DNA from: Spirochaetaceae bacterium
GTDB taxonomy: Bacteria; Spirochaetota; Spirochaetia; Treponematales; Breznakiellaceae
Length of the DNA stretch: 25,647 bases
Reading direction: 5' to 3'
Assembly: GCA_031284645.1 (NCBI GenBank)
Contig: JAITXS010000132.1
Span: 1-25,647, forward strand
The position numbers were made by a program, and so were the translations under genes. Of this stretch, positions 15,790-23,848 are shown in pieces (the stretch's first letter is position 1; every line of letters starts with the position of its first letter). Below the pieces are notes generated by a model. The model searched no databases. It saw only the letters and a list, made by a program, of their open reading frames with translations, and was not told where the DNA came from.

Positions 15790-16056
15790 TTATTCTTCTT
15801 CAAATTTTGATAAAAAGACACGTTCCAGAGTTTCGACAGCATCTTTTTCATCCTCACCTTCCGCGATGATTTTGATTTTATCTCCGTAAGCCGCGCCAAG
15901 CGTAATAATACCGAGTATGGATTTTGCGTTAATCATGTTGGAGCCGCATTCAAAATGAATAGAGCACTTGAAATCTTTTGTCTTTTCAACCAACAGAGAA
16001 GCCGGGCGGGCATGGATACCAGCCCGATTGACGACAGTTATGGTTCTTTCGAACAT
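15790..16056 (-). CDS. ptsH: Phosphocarrier protein HPr
   Basis: This 88-residue protein is the histidine phosphocarrier of the PTS. The active His15 lies in AGIHARPAS, and Ser46 in NAKSILGI is the regulatory site phosphorylated by HPr kinase in many bacteria. Both are present, so it can serve transport and/or regulation. Many treponemes have HPr and HPr kinase with an incomplete PTS, so a mainly regulatory role is possible here (inference). It lies downstream of pckG on the same strand, but a terminator separates them and no PTS enzyme I or II gene is nearby. The ribosome-binding site (AGGGG) is fair. Confidence 0.95.
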   Translation of the reverse strand: MFERTITVVNRAGIHARPASLLVEKTKDFKCSIHFECGSNMINAKSILGIITLGAAYGDKIKIIAEGEDEKDAVETLERVFLSKFEEE

Positions 16057-16129
16057 AATTTTCTACCCCTGTATGTTTCGTATTTTTTTTCTGGTAAAGA
16101 TACGCGGATCATCAATACGCGAATTTTCT

Positions 16130-16181
16130 TTTTAAAAATACAGGGCTTGGGGGGTGATCTTCTGATTTACCGCCCCCAAGC
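16130..16181 (-). terminator. Rho-independent terminator of pckG
   Basis: On the minus strand GCTTGGGGG (16181 to 16173) pairs perfectly with CCCCCAAGC (16153 to 16145) around a 19-base loop. CCTGTATTTTT follows. The stem begins 20 bases after the pckG stop codon. Confidence 0.75.
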
Positions 16182-16200
16182 TTTCCTGTTTCTCTTTCTA

Positions 16201-18021
16201 TTAGCTGTTCAGTCGTTTTTCTATAGCGTCAAGCTCAACAAGAAGCTCTTTCGGTAATTTATCACCGAATTTCGGATAATGATTCTTTCTGATATCCGCG
16301 ATTTCCGCTTTCCAGCCTTCGATATCAACATTTAAAATTTCTTTCATGTCGCTTTCGCTTACACCGTTTGGACGGGCAATAGCATCCGGCGTGGGAACTG
16401 TGCCTATAGCTGTCTCCATCGCGCCCCCTTTACCGTCACAGCGGTCAAAAATCCATGCAAGAACACGGGAATTTTCGCCGTAACCGGGCCATATAAACTT
16501 ACCCCCGTCATTTTTACGGAACCAATTCACAAAGAAGATTTTCGGAAGCTTGCTTTCATCGTGACTCTGGCCGATTTTAATCCAATGTTTGAAATAATCG
16601 CCCATGTTGTAGCCGCAGAACGGAAGCATCGCAAAAGGATCCCGGCGAATAACACCGGCCTTAACATCAAGCGCGGCGGCGGTAACTTCTGATCCGACTA
16701 TTGATCCCATAAAAACGCCGTGAATCCAGTTTTTCGCCTGATTTACGAGCGGAATTGTTTTCGGACGGCGACCGCCGAAAAGGAAGGCTGAAATCGGTAC
16801 TCCTTTCGGATCTTCCCATTCTTTGGCAATTGCCGGACATTGACGAGCCGGAGCAGCAAAACGGGAATTCGGGTGTGCCGCAGGCGGCTGATTTTTATTG
16901 TTTTTATCCTGAATCCATTCCTTGCCGTGCCAGTCAATAAGTTTGCCCGGGGCATCGTAACCGATACCTTCCCACCAAACATCTTTATCCTCTGTTAAGG
17001 CCACATTCGTATAAATGGTGTTTTTCTTTATGGATTCCATCGCATTTCGGTTGGACTCATTATTTGTTCCCGGAGCCACGCCGAAAAATCCTGCTTCGGG
17101 ATTGATCGCGTAAAGACGCCCGTCCGCGCCGAACTTCATCCAGGCAATATCGTCACCTACCGTCTCAACCTTCCAGCCCGGAAGAGTAGGAATCAGCATG
17201 GCAAGATTTGTCTTACCGCAGGCAGAGGGGAATGCGCCGCTTATATACTTGACCTCTCCCTCGGGATTGGTGATCTTTAAAATCAGCATGTGTTCGGCAA
17301 GCCAACCTTCGTCACGCGCCAGAACAGACGCAATACGAAGGGCAAGACATTTTTTGCCGAGCAGCGCGTTTCCGCCGTAACCGGAACCATAAGACCAGAT
17401 TTCGCGGGTTTCAGGGAAATGTGAAATATATTTTTTATCAAGCGGAGCGCAAGGCCATTGACCGTTGTCGGACTCTCCGGGTGCAAGCGGCTTGCCGACT
17501 GAATGGAGACAGGGAACAAAAAATCCGTCCGTGCCGAGCACGTCAAGAACCTTTGTTCCGACACGGGACATGATATGCATACTTGCCACAACATAGGGCG
17601 AATCGCTTATTTCAACACCGATTTTCGCAATATCAGAGCCTACCGGGCCCATAGAATAGGGAATAACATACATGGTACGCCCTTTCATACAGCCGCGGTA
17701 GAGTTCGGTCATGGTCTTTTTTAATGCAGCCGGATCAACCCAGTTATTAGTCGGACCGGCGTCATCTTTTGATTTTGACGCAATATAGGTACTCGCTTCA
17801 ACACGGGCAACATCGGAGGGATCGGAACGGTAGAGCACACAACCGGGCTTCTTTGCCGGATTGAGCTCGGTGGCAAGACCTGCTTCCTTGGTAATCAAAA
17901 TCATCCGGTCGTATTCAGCCTGACTTCCATCGCATACCTCAACGGCTTCCGGGCTCATAAGCGCTTGAGCTTCCTCAACCCATTTTTTCAAACCACTATG
18001 TTTTAATTCACTGACTTTCAT
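16201..18021 (-). CDS. pckG: Phosphoenolpyruvate carboxykinase (GTP)
   Basis: This enzyme interconverts oxaloacetate and PEP using GTP/GDP. The 606-residue length and motifs match the GTP class, not the ATP class. Visible motifs are GSGYGGNALLGKKCLALRIAS, the P-loop FPSACGKTNLAM with the reactive Cys268, VGDDIAWMKFG for metal binding, INPEAGFFGVAPGTN, and FLFGGRRPKTIPLV. In fermenting spirochaetes it may run toward oxaloacetate to conserve energy, though direction cannot be read from sequence. AAGGAGATTTA precedes the ATG. It has its own terminator and is divergent from the RND pump gene. Confidence 0.97.
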   Translation of the reverse strand: MKVSELKHSGLKKWVEEAQALMSPEAVEVCDGSQAEYDRMILITKEAGLATELNPAKKPGCVLYRSDPSDVARVEASTYIASKSKDDAGPTNNWVDPAALKKTMTELYRGCMKGRTMYVIPYSMGPVGSDIAKIGVEISDSPYVVASMHIMSRVGTKVLDVLGTDGFFVPCLHSVGKPLAPGESDNGQWPCAPLDKKYISHFPETREIWSYGSGYGGNALLGKKCLALRIASVLARDEGWLAEHMLILKITNPEGEVKYISGAFPSACGKTNLAMLIPTLPGWKVETVGDDIAWMKFGADGRLYAINPEAGFFGVAPGTNNESNRNAMESIKKNTIYTNVALTEDKDVWWEGIGYDAPGKLIDWHGKEWIQDKNNKNQPPAAHPNSRFAAPARQCPAIAKEWEDPKGVPISAFLFGGRRPKTIPLVNQAKNWIHGVFMGSIVGSEVTAAALDVKAGVIRRDPFAMLPFCGYNMGDYFKHWIKIGQSHDESKLPKIFFVNWFRKNDGGKFIWPGYGENSRVLAWIFDRCDGKGGAMETAIGTVPTPDAIARPNGVSESDMKEILNVDIEGWKAEIADIRKNHYPKFGDKLPKELLVELDAIEKRLNS

Positions 18022-18131
18022 TAAATCTCCTTATATATTTTATGTTATCTTAAGTATACGTAAAATTTCCGGTTTTGCATAGGCGCCCGGCTCGAAATGC
18101 CACAGGGCGGGATTAACGCATAGAAAATCCC

Positions 18132-18145
18132 CATGCTGCAGCATG
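18132..18145. other. Perfect 14-bp palindrome
   Basis: CATGCTGCAGCATG reads the same on both strands with no loop. It lies mid-way in the divergent pckG/RND intergenic region, a position suited to a dimeric regulator. No regulator gene is adjacent. Confidence 0.4.
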
Positions 18146-18173
18146 TCCGATGAGCGAAAGAAGCTGTAAATAA

Positions 18174-18202
18174 TTGAAATTTATTATATTATCAAATTTC
18201 AA
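18174..18202 (+). promoter_or_regulatory. Operator-like inverted repeat around the -10 region of the RND gene
   Basis: TTGAAATTT (18174-18182) and AAATTTCAA (18194-18202) are perfect inverted repeats 11 bases apart. The gap holds TATTAT/TATATT, the likely -10 box, and the right arm runs into the ATG. A repressor bound here would block transcription, and the hairpin could also mask the start. The AT-rich setting makes chance possible. Confidence 0.5.
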
Positions 18203-21200
18203 TGAATATCATAAACTACTCGGTGCATCGTCCGGTAACGATAATCGTACTCTACGCGCTTGCTATGGGAATCGCCGCTACGTTGGTGCCTAATATCGCC
18301 GTTGACCTTTACCCTTCCACAGCACGACCGGTTCTTTCAGTCAATGCGAATCTTCCGGGTGCAGGGCCGGCCGATATTGAACGAAACCTGACCATCCCGC
18401 TTGAAAGAGCGCTTGCCTCCTCGCGTAATTTAACAAAAATAACATCAAACTCATCTTTTGAAAACAGTTCCATCAGCCTTAATTTTGCCTATGGTACTGA
18501 TATGGACAAGGCGGCTGCGGATGCTCAGGCGGCTGTAAACCGTATTGTCAATTCCCTGCCGGACGGGGTTTCCTCGCCGGTAGTCCGCCGCTTTGACATA
18601 TCTGCAACGCCTATCATGCGCCTTATTGTACGCGGCAATTATCCAAGCGACAGACTCCGGCTTTTTGCCGAAGATGAAATCCAATCGAACATTGAACGTA
18701 TTGCAGGCGTTGCGTCCGCCGATGTTACCGGCGGCATGACACAAATAGTCTCTGTTGACGTTTCCCTGAACCGTCTTGCTGCGCTCAACATCAGCCTTTC
18801 CGAGATAAATGCCGCGCTCAAAGGACAAAACATTCTGCAAAGCGGCGGCAGCCTGCTCCGCGGTAAACGCGAGTATCAGATTATGATTGAACAGGAATTA
18901 AAAGACCTTGATGAAATTAAACGTCTGGTAGTAAAAACAGTAAGCATTGAAAATCCGAAAAACAGTGCCTCCGAATCGCGTTGGCAGTTAACCCGGGTTG
19001 AAGATATCGCCGATGTGTATTTAGCTTACAATGACAATGCGGCGCGCGTATCGGTTGACGGTGAGAGTGCTGTTTATATCCAGGTACAAAGTGAAAGCGG
19101 CAGTAACACGGTTCAGGTTGCCCGCCGTGTGCGAAGCTCTCTTGCCGAAATTAACGCGGCCCTGCCGCGCGGCATAACGCTTGATGTATTATCTGATAAC
19201 ACCTCAATTATCAGTGCAACACTTGATCAGGTGTATTCAAACGCGCTACAAGGCGCTCTACTCTGTATGCTGATTATTTTTATTTTTCTGCGTAATATCA
19301 AAGGAACCTTAATCATCGGCATATCAATTCCCATATCAATTTTATTAACCCTGATGTTTATGTCGATTTTTGGTTTTACCTTGAACCTTTTAACGATGAC
19401 CGGTTTAATTCTTGCGCTCGGCATGACGGTTGATGCTTCCATTGTTATTATTGATAATGTGCACAACTACCGCCTGCGCGGGGCAAAAGCCTCTGTTGCG
19501 GCTATTTTAGGCAGCAGCGAGATGGCGAAAGCGATCATAACATCCACAACAACAACACTCTGTGTATTTATTCCGCTTTTAATTTATAAAAACGATCTTG
19601 AAATGGCAGGGCAGCTTTTTAATGATTTGATTTTTACCGTGATAATTTCCTTGAGCTGTTCTCTCTTTGTTGCCCTGACCATAGTCCCCGCTTTATGCGG
19701 GCCCCTGTTAAAACTCGATACCCGAAAACAAAAACCACTTCATAATCCCGTGCTTCGCAGACTGGATGATATGCTTGACCGATCTTTTAACAAGCTTGCC
19801 GGCCTGTACAGTTCATCGCTTGAATACTGCCTGCATCACCGCCTCATTGTTATACTGCTTACCACCGTGATTCTTGTTTTTTCTTTTACCCAGTTCACCG
19901 GTATAGGAATGAATATGTTTATCCGCACGCGAACTGATGATAATGTGAATATAAATGTGGCTATGCCCCAGGGAACGCCGATAGAAATTACCGAGTCACT
20001 TTTATTCGATATAGAGGATATTATAAAAGATGCGGTTCACGGGTATAAAAATATCATTTTAACGGCGAGGCGGAGCGGAAACAATCAAGGTACTATTCAA
20101 ATTATACTGCCTGAGCCTTCCAGACAGATAGATACACCTGATGATATTATAAAAAAGTTAACGCCAATTTTTGAAAACATTCCCGATGCCCGTATCAGTT
20201 TTCGTGCGGGACGCTCAATAAGCGCGGCAAGTCCCATTGAAATTGCTCTAAGCTCGCGCAATATCACATCCCTTATGGAAAGTGCCGCGGAAGTTAAAAG
20301 CATTATACAACGTTATATGCCTGAAATTGAAAATCCCGAAATTAATATCAGTGAGGGCGCTCCCCAGCTTCAAGTTGAAATTGATCGGGATCGTGCTCAG
20401 GCGCTTGGCGTTTCGCTTTCTTCAATTGCAAACGAAATAAGGACAGCAGTGGGAGGAACAAATGCAACGAGTATTTCACAGGGGGAGCGTCTTATTAATA
20501 TACAGGTGCGTTTACGGGAAGAAGACCGGCGGGGACTTGCAAAACTTGACTCAATTTCACTGAGCTCCCGAAACGGCGGAGTGCGCGTGCCGCTTTCAAA
20601 TATAGCGAAGATAGCCGAAGGTCGTGCACCAAGCTCAATCAGGAGGGAAAATCAACAGCGTATTGTGAATGTTACCGGTGAACTAAACGGTAATATCGCG
20701 GCCACAGAGACACAGGCGCGTTTAAAAGAAACGATTGCAGAGCATCTTGTACGAAGGGATGATGTTACGCTTAAATACCTCGGGGAAGCGGCGGACGTCG
20801 AACAGTTTAATCAAAAAATCGTGTTTATTGTCGCTGTTGCTATCTTTTTGGTATTCGGCCTTATGGCAAGTCAATTTGAATCCTTTGTTGACCCGCTTAT
20901 TATCTTTTTTTCGATTCCGCTTCTGTTTATCGGTGTTATCTGGATTTATAAAATCGGCAATCAGGCTATGTCTATGTTCAGCGCGGTCGGTATTGTCGCG
21001 CTTGTCGGCGTGGTCGTAAATAACGGCATAGTTCTTGTCGACTATACGAACACCCTGCGTGCGCGCGGCTTGTCCGTGAATGCGGCCTGCCTGGAGGCAG
21101 GAAAAAACCGCCTGCGCCCGATCTTAATGACAACACTTTCCACTGTGCTTGCAATGGCGCCTATCGCATTTTTCCCCGGCACGGGTGCGGATACTATTCA

Positions 21201-21333
21201 GCCCATTGGTAAAACCTTTGTCGGCGGGTTGAGCGTAAGTTCCGTCATGACGCTCTTTATAACGCCGGTTTTATATTCTCTTTTTAACAGCAAGCGGGAC
21301 AAAGGAGATCATCGGGTCAAGGGTTTGAGCTAA
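18202..21333 (+). CDS. RND-family efflux transporter (AcrB/HAE-like)
   Basis: This is a full-length inner-membrane RND pump of 1043 residues. The N-terminus MNIINYSVHRPVTIIVLYAL and the repeated plan are typical: TM1, a large periplasmic loop with NLPGAGPADIERNLTIPLE, TM2-6, TM7, a second loop, and TM8-12. In TM4 the Asp-Asp pair is VDAS (D411-A412), keeping one aspartate. In TM10 the AcrB lysine position is NN (VVVNNGIVLVDY, about 940-941). These replacements also occur in related RND subgroups. No membrane-fusion protein or TolC gene is adjacent, so partners must be elsewhere. There is no ribosome-binding site, and a palindrome overlaps the start. Confidence 0.93.
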   Translation: MNIINYSVHRPVTIIVLYALAMGIAATLVPNIAVDLYPSTARPVLSVNANLPGAGPADIERNLTIPLERALASSRNLTKITSNSSFENSSISLNFAYGTDMDKAAADAQAAVNRIVNSLPDGVSSPVVRRFDISATPIMRLIVRGNYPSDRLRLFAEDEIQSNIERIAGVASADVTGGMTQIVSVDVSLNRLAALNISLSEINAALKGQNILQSGGSLLRGKREYQIMIEQELKDLDEIKRLVVKTVSIENPKNSASESRWQLTRVEDIADVYLAYNDNAARVSVDGESAVYIQVQSESGSNTVQVARRVRSSLAEINAALPRGITLDVLSDNTSIISATLDQVYSNALQGALLCMLIIFIFLRNIKGTLIIGISIPISILLTLMFMSIFGFTLNLLTMTGLILALGMTVDASIVIIDNVHNYRLRGAKASVAAILGSSEMAKAIITSTTTTLCVFIPLLIYKNDLEMAGQLFNDLIFTVIISLSCSLFVALTIVPALCGPLLKLDTRKQKPLHNPVLRRLDDMLDRSFNKLAGLYSSSLEYCLHHRLIVILLTTVILVFSFTQFTGIGMNMFIRTRTDDNVNINVAMPQGTPIEITESLLFDIEDIIKDAVHGYKNIILTARRSGNNQGTIQIILPEPSRQIDTPDDIIKKLTPIFENIPDARISFRAGRSISAASPIEIALSSRNITSLMESAAEVKSIIQRYMPEIENPEINISEGAPQLQVEIDRDRAQALGVSLSSIANEIRTAVGGTNATSISQGERLINIQVRLREEDRRGLAKLDSISLSSRNGGVRVPLSNIAKIAEGRAPSSIRRENQQRIVNVTGELNGNIAATETQARLKETIAEHLVRRDDVTLKYLGEAADVEQFNQKIVFIVAVAIFLVFGLMASQFESFVDPLIIFFSIPLLFIGVIWIYKIGNQAMSMFSAVGIVALVGVVVNNGIVLVDYTNTLRARGLSVNAACLEAGKNRLRPILMTTLSTVLAMAPIAFFPGTGADTIQPIGKTFVGGLSVSSVMTLFITPVLYSLFNSKRDKGDHRVKGLS

Positions 21334-21440
21334 GAGTAATAAAGTTAAAATCACTGATGCAGGAATTAAGAAAAGATAGATACAGTATTCAATTATATTG
21401 AACCGCCGGATTTCGCTGTTTTAGAAACAAGCCTTTGATC

Positions 21441-21788
21441 TTATATTTTTTTGATCGTGCTTACATCAATTTTTATACTTGTCAATTCTCTGTCGACTTC
21501 TCCGCTTATCTCTACAGTGTCATTTTGATCAACGGAAAGACCCCGCCACAGTTCATTGTCAATTTCAATCGTAATTGTACCGGTACTATCCGCAAACAAA
21601 TATTTTTCATCCCCTAAAAATTTATCGATTTTTCCTCGTAAAATTACCGGTGAGTTATCTTTCATATTTTTTGTATCGGCGACTGTTACAAGGCCGGACG
21701 CCGGACCTTTATAACCATCTTGGGCAAAAACAGTAAAAGCTGCACATATCAACACAGCCAAAGAACAAAATAAAATCCTTTTTTTCAT
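21441..21788 (-). CDS. Secreted OB-fold (BOF/YgiW-type) protein
   Basis: This is a 115-residue protein with a signal peptide (about residues 1-22, likely cut after VFA before QDG). The mature part follows the bacterial OB-fold pattern of YgiW/YdeI: VTVADTKNMKDNSPVILRGKI, then KYLFADSTGTITIEIDNELW, and ending VEISGEVDRELTSIKIDV. In enterobacteria such periplasmic proteins are linked to stress tolerance, and here the role is inferred. A strong AAGGAG site precedes the ATG. A minus-strand promoter at 21827-21855 separates it from parB, which is upstream on the same strand. It converges with the RND gene. Confidence 0.88.
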   Translation of the reverse strand: MKKRILFCSLAVLICAAFTVFAQDGYKGPASGLVTVADTKNMKDNSPVILRGKIDKFLGDEKYLFADSTGTITIEIDNELWRGLSVDQNDTVEISGEVDRELTSIKIDVSTIKKI

Positions 21789-21826
21789 AAAAAATCTCCT
21801 TAAACAGATAATAGTATTGCTTACAA

Positions 21827-21855
21827 TATTTATGCTTTTTTGTTCGTTTTGTCAA
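21827..21855 (-). promoter_or_regulatory. Promoter of the OB-fold gene
   Basis: On the minus strand, TTGACA (21855 to 21850), a 17-base spacer and TAAATA (21832 to 21827). The -35 is perfect, the -10 weaker. Confidence 0.5.
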
Positions 21856-21857
21856 GG

Positions 21858-21884
21858 GAAAAAGGTTATGTGAAAAAGGTTATG
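21858..21884 (+). repeat. Short tandem duplication
   Basis: GAAAAAGGTTATG is present at 21858-21870 and 21872-21884, a 14-base period. It lies between the OB-fold promoter and the end of parB. Confidence 0.7.
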
Positions 21885-21924
21885 AATAAAAATAAGCTTT
21901 TTCCAGGCACAGTGAAAGGGGAGC

Positions 21925-22857
21925 TCACCCCTCCCTAATGATTATTTCATAAAGCCGCTGGAGGTCTTCCTTTGAATAGTATTCAATCTTTATAGTTCCC
22001 CCGCTAAAATCACCGTCAAAAACGACCTTAGTACCAAGCGCCTCAATAAATTTCTGCTCAATGGCCTCGTAGTCAGCATCCCGGATTTTAGCCGGCGTGG
22101 AGGAGCTTCCGGTTTTTTCAGCATTTTCTGTAGCTCCCCTCGTTCTTTTTGCGTTTCGAGGCGGAATTTCGTTGTCATTAACGCCGCCGCCGGCGAAACG
22201 CTCGCTTTCGCGCACTGAAAGTGATTCCGCAAGGATTTTTTGGAAGAGCGTTTCCTGTTCCTCTCCCTTATTAAGCGAGAGAATCGCGCGGGCGTGTCCT
22301 GCGCTAATATCGCCGGCTCTGAGCGCTTCCTGAATGTCGGGCGGCAGCTTTAAGAGCCGCAGGATATTGGCAAAGGTCGCGCGGTTTTTCCCCACTTTTG
22401 CAGCTGCGGCATCCTGATTTAAACCGGTTATTTCCATCAACTGTTTGTAGGCAAAGGCTTCTTCTATAGGATTTAAGTCCGAACGCTGAATGTTTTCAAT
22501 AAGGGCGACAATAAAACTTTCTTCCGGTGTAAAACGCCCGATGATCGCGGGTATCTCGCTAAGACCGGCAAGCCGGGAAGCACGGGTACGCCTCTCGCCG
22601 GCTATAATGATATAGTTCCCATCCTCTCCCTTTTCCACAATGATGGGCTGTAGTACGCCGTTTTTTTTGATAGTTTTGGCCAATTCCTCAAGAGCATCGG
22701 CAGGAAATGTTTTTCGCGGCTGATTGGGATTTGCTATGATCTTGTCAAGGGAGAGCATGGCAACGCCCGCAGCTGTTTCGGAAGGCGGGTTTTCTATATT
22801 GTCCAGCGGGAGCAGGGCGTCCAGACCCTTTCCTAAACCGAATTTTTTATGCTGCAT
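21925..22857 (-). CDS. parB: Chromosome-partitioning protein ParB
   Basis: This 310-residue protein binds centromere-like parS sites and slides on DNA as a CTP-dependent clamp. The N-terminus KKFGLGKGLDALLP is the ParA-contacting signature. The CTP/ParB nuclease-like domain shows NPNQPRKTF (44-51), IIAGERRTRASRLAGL with GERRTRA at 87-93, and ENIQRSDLNPIEEA at 121-134. The helix-turn-helix covers about 146-168, followed by GHARAILSL. A linker rich in charged residues (about 215-255) leads to the C-terminal dimer domain. AAGGAAAGG is a good ribosome-binding site. The stop of a short ORF abuts the ATG. No full parS match was noticed in the window. Confidence 0.95.
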   Translation of the reverse strand: MQHKKFGLGKGLDALLPLDNIENPPSETAAGVAMLSLDKIIANPNQPRKTFPADALEELAKTIKKNGVLQPIIVEKGEDGNYIIIAGERRTRASRLAGLSEIPAIIGRFTPEESFIVALIENIQRSDLNPIEEAFAYKQLMEITGLNQDAAAAKVGKNRATFANILRLLKLPPDIQEALRAGDISAGHARAILSLNKGEEQETLFQKILAESLSVRESERFAGGGVNDNEIPPRNAKRTRGATENAEKTGSSSTPAKIRDADYEAIEQKFIEALGTKVVFDGDFSGGTIKIEYYSKEDLQRLYEIIIREG

Positions 22858-22968
22858 CTATGCCTTTCCTTGCGAGAGTGCGTAAAAAATAGCACGGGGC
22901 GAGGGGATTCTTTTTTGTACCATAATCTTTGTTTCCCGGTAAAAAATTGTTTTGCATATTGTATTCAT
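22858..22968 (-). CDS. Possible small ORF filling the parA-parB gap
   Basis: This frame encodes 36 residues, mostly basic and hydrophobic, beginning MNTICKTIFYRETK. It starts 4 bases after the parA stop, has AGCAGG 7 bases before its ATG, and its TAG touches the ATG of parB directly. Such exact packing suggests translation of the whole parA-parB transcript without a gap. I recognise no family. It could be chance or just a coupling device. Confidence 0.3.
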   Translation of the reverse strand: MNTICKTIFYRETKIMVQKRIPSPRAIFYALSQGKA

Positions 22969-22972
22969 GGTT

Positions 22973-23722
22973 CTACCTGCTTTTTAATAAAATTTCCGAA
23001 GCAAGACTTTTATAGGCAAGTGCTCCGGTGCAGTGCGGGTCATATCGTGAAATAGGCAGCCCGTGCGACGGCGCTTCGGAAAGGCGGACATTCCGCGGAA
23101 TGATCGTTGAATAGACTTTATCTTTAAAATAGGCACTCACCTGTTTTACAACATCCTGCGCGAGTCTTGTCCTTTGATCGTACATAGTAAAAAAAATCCC
23201 TTCGATAGTCAGATGCGGGTTTAAGGTTTTCTGAATACGCTGAATTGTCTGCAAGAGAAGACTTAAACCCTCAAGGGCAAAATATTCGGTTTGCATCGGA
23301 ATCAAGACACCATCGGCAGCGACAAGTCCGTTAATAGTAAGCACGCCCAGTGAGGGCGGGCAGTCAATCAGAATGAAATCAAAGGAATCCTTCACATCGG
23401 CGAGCGCTTTTTTCAAATAGAGCTCATGATTTTGCTCCCCGATAAGCTCCACCGTTGCGCCGGAAAGGTCTATATTCGCTGTAATGACAAATAGCGAAGG
23501 AACCGGGGTGGGGCGAATAGCGTTTTTTATCGAAATATTGCCCGCGAGGATCTCATAAATACCTTTTTTGTCCGGCTTAATACCCACACCGCCGGAAAGA
23601 TTCGCCTGCGAATCAAAATCAACAAGGAGCACGGATTTCCCCGCCTCGGCAAGATACGCACCGATATTGATTGCCGATGTGGTCTTTCCCACACCGCCTT
23701 TTTGATTCACAAATACAAACAT
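22973..23722 (-). CDS. parA: Chromosome-partitioning ATPase ParA (Soj)
   Basis: This is a Walker-type ATPase that works with ParB in origin segregation. From ATG 23722 it has 249 residues, the usual Soj length. The frame stays open to 23827, but that extra 35-residue stretch is not ParA-like. The deviant P-loop is KGGVGKTT with the signature Lys8 and Lys13. Walker A-prime/B regions follow as LLVDFDSQANLSGGVG and DFILIDCPPSLGVLTING. PMQTEYFALEGL and RLSEAPSHGLPI are family landmarks. Its ribosome-binding site is weak and TATAAT lies 15 bases before the ATG. It precedes parB by 115 bases. Confidence 0.95.
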   Translation of the reverse strand: MFVFVNQKGGVGKTTSAINIGAYLAEAGKSVLLVDFDSQANLSGGVGIKPDKKGIYEILAGNISIKNAIRPTPVPSLFVITANIDLSGATVELIGEQNHELYLKKALADVKDSFDFILIDCPPSLGVLTINGLVAADGVLIPMQTEYFALEGLSLLLQTIQRIQKTLNPHLTIEGIFFTMYDQRTRLAQDVVKQVSAYFKDKVYSTIIPRNVRLSEAPSHGLPISRYDPHCTGALAYKSLASEILLKSR

Positions 23723-23737
23723 TTTACCCACAGAATA

Positions 23738-23743
23738 ATTATA
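23738..23743 (-). promoter_or_regulatory. -10 box for parA
   Basis: Read on the minus strand this is a perfect TATAAT. Transcription would start about 9 bases before ATG 23722. The -35 region is a weak T-rich stretch. Confidence 0.4.
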
Positions 23744-23848
23744 TACAAAAAAGCGATAAAAAGGAAGACGCCAAAAAGAATGCCCGGAAATTCCTGTTTT
23801 ACCCTCAATGAGGGAAAAATTCCGCACAGAGAAACAGGCGGGAATAAG

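Noticed and set aside
15955..16257. 100-residue plus-strand frame across ptsH and the pckG terminator
   Set aside because: It overlaps HPr antisense and the terminator hairpin and has no ribosome-binding site or family signal.
21916..21933. AGGGG/CCCCT hairpin at the parB stop as a terminator
   Set aside because: The stem is short and no T-run follows on the minus strand.
23723..23827. N-terminal extension of ParA to 23827
   Set aside because: The 35 residues are unlike ParA, and the ATG at 23722 gives the usual family length starting just before the P-loop.
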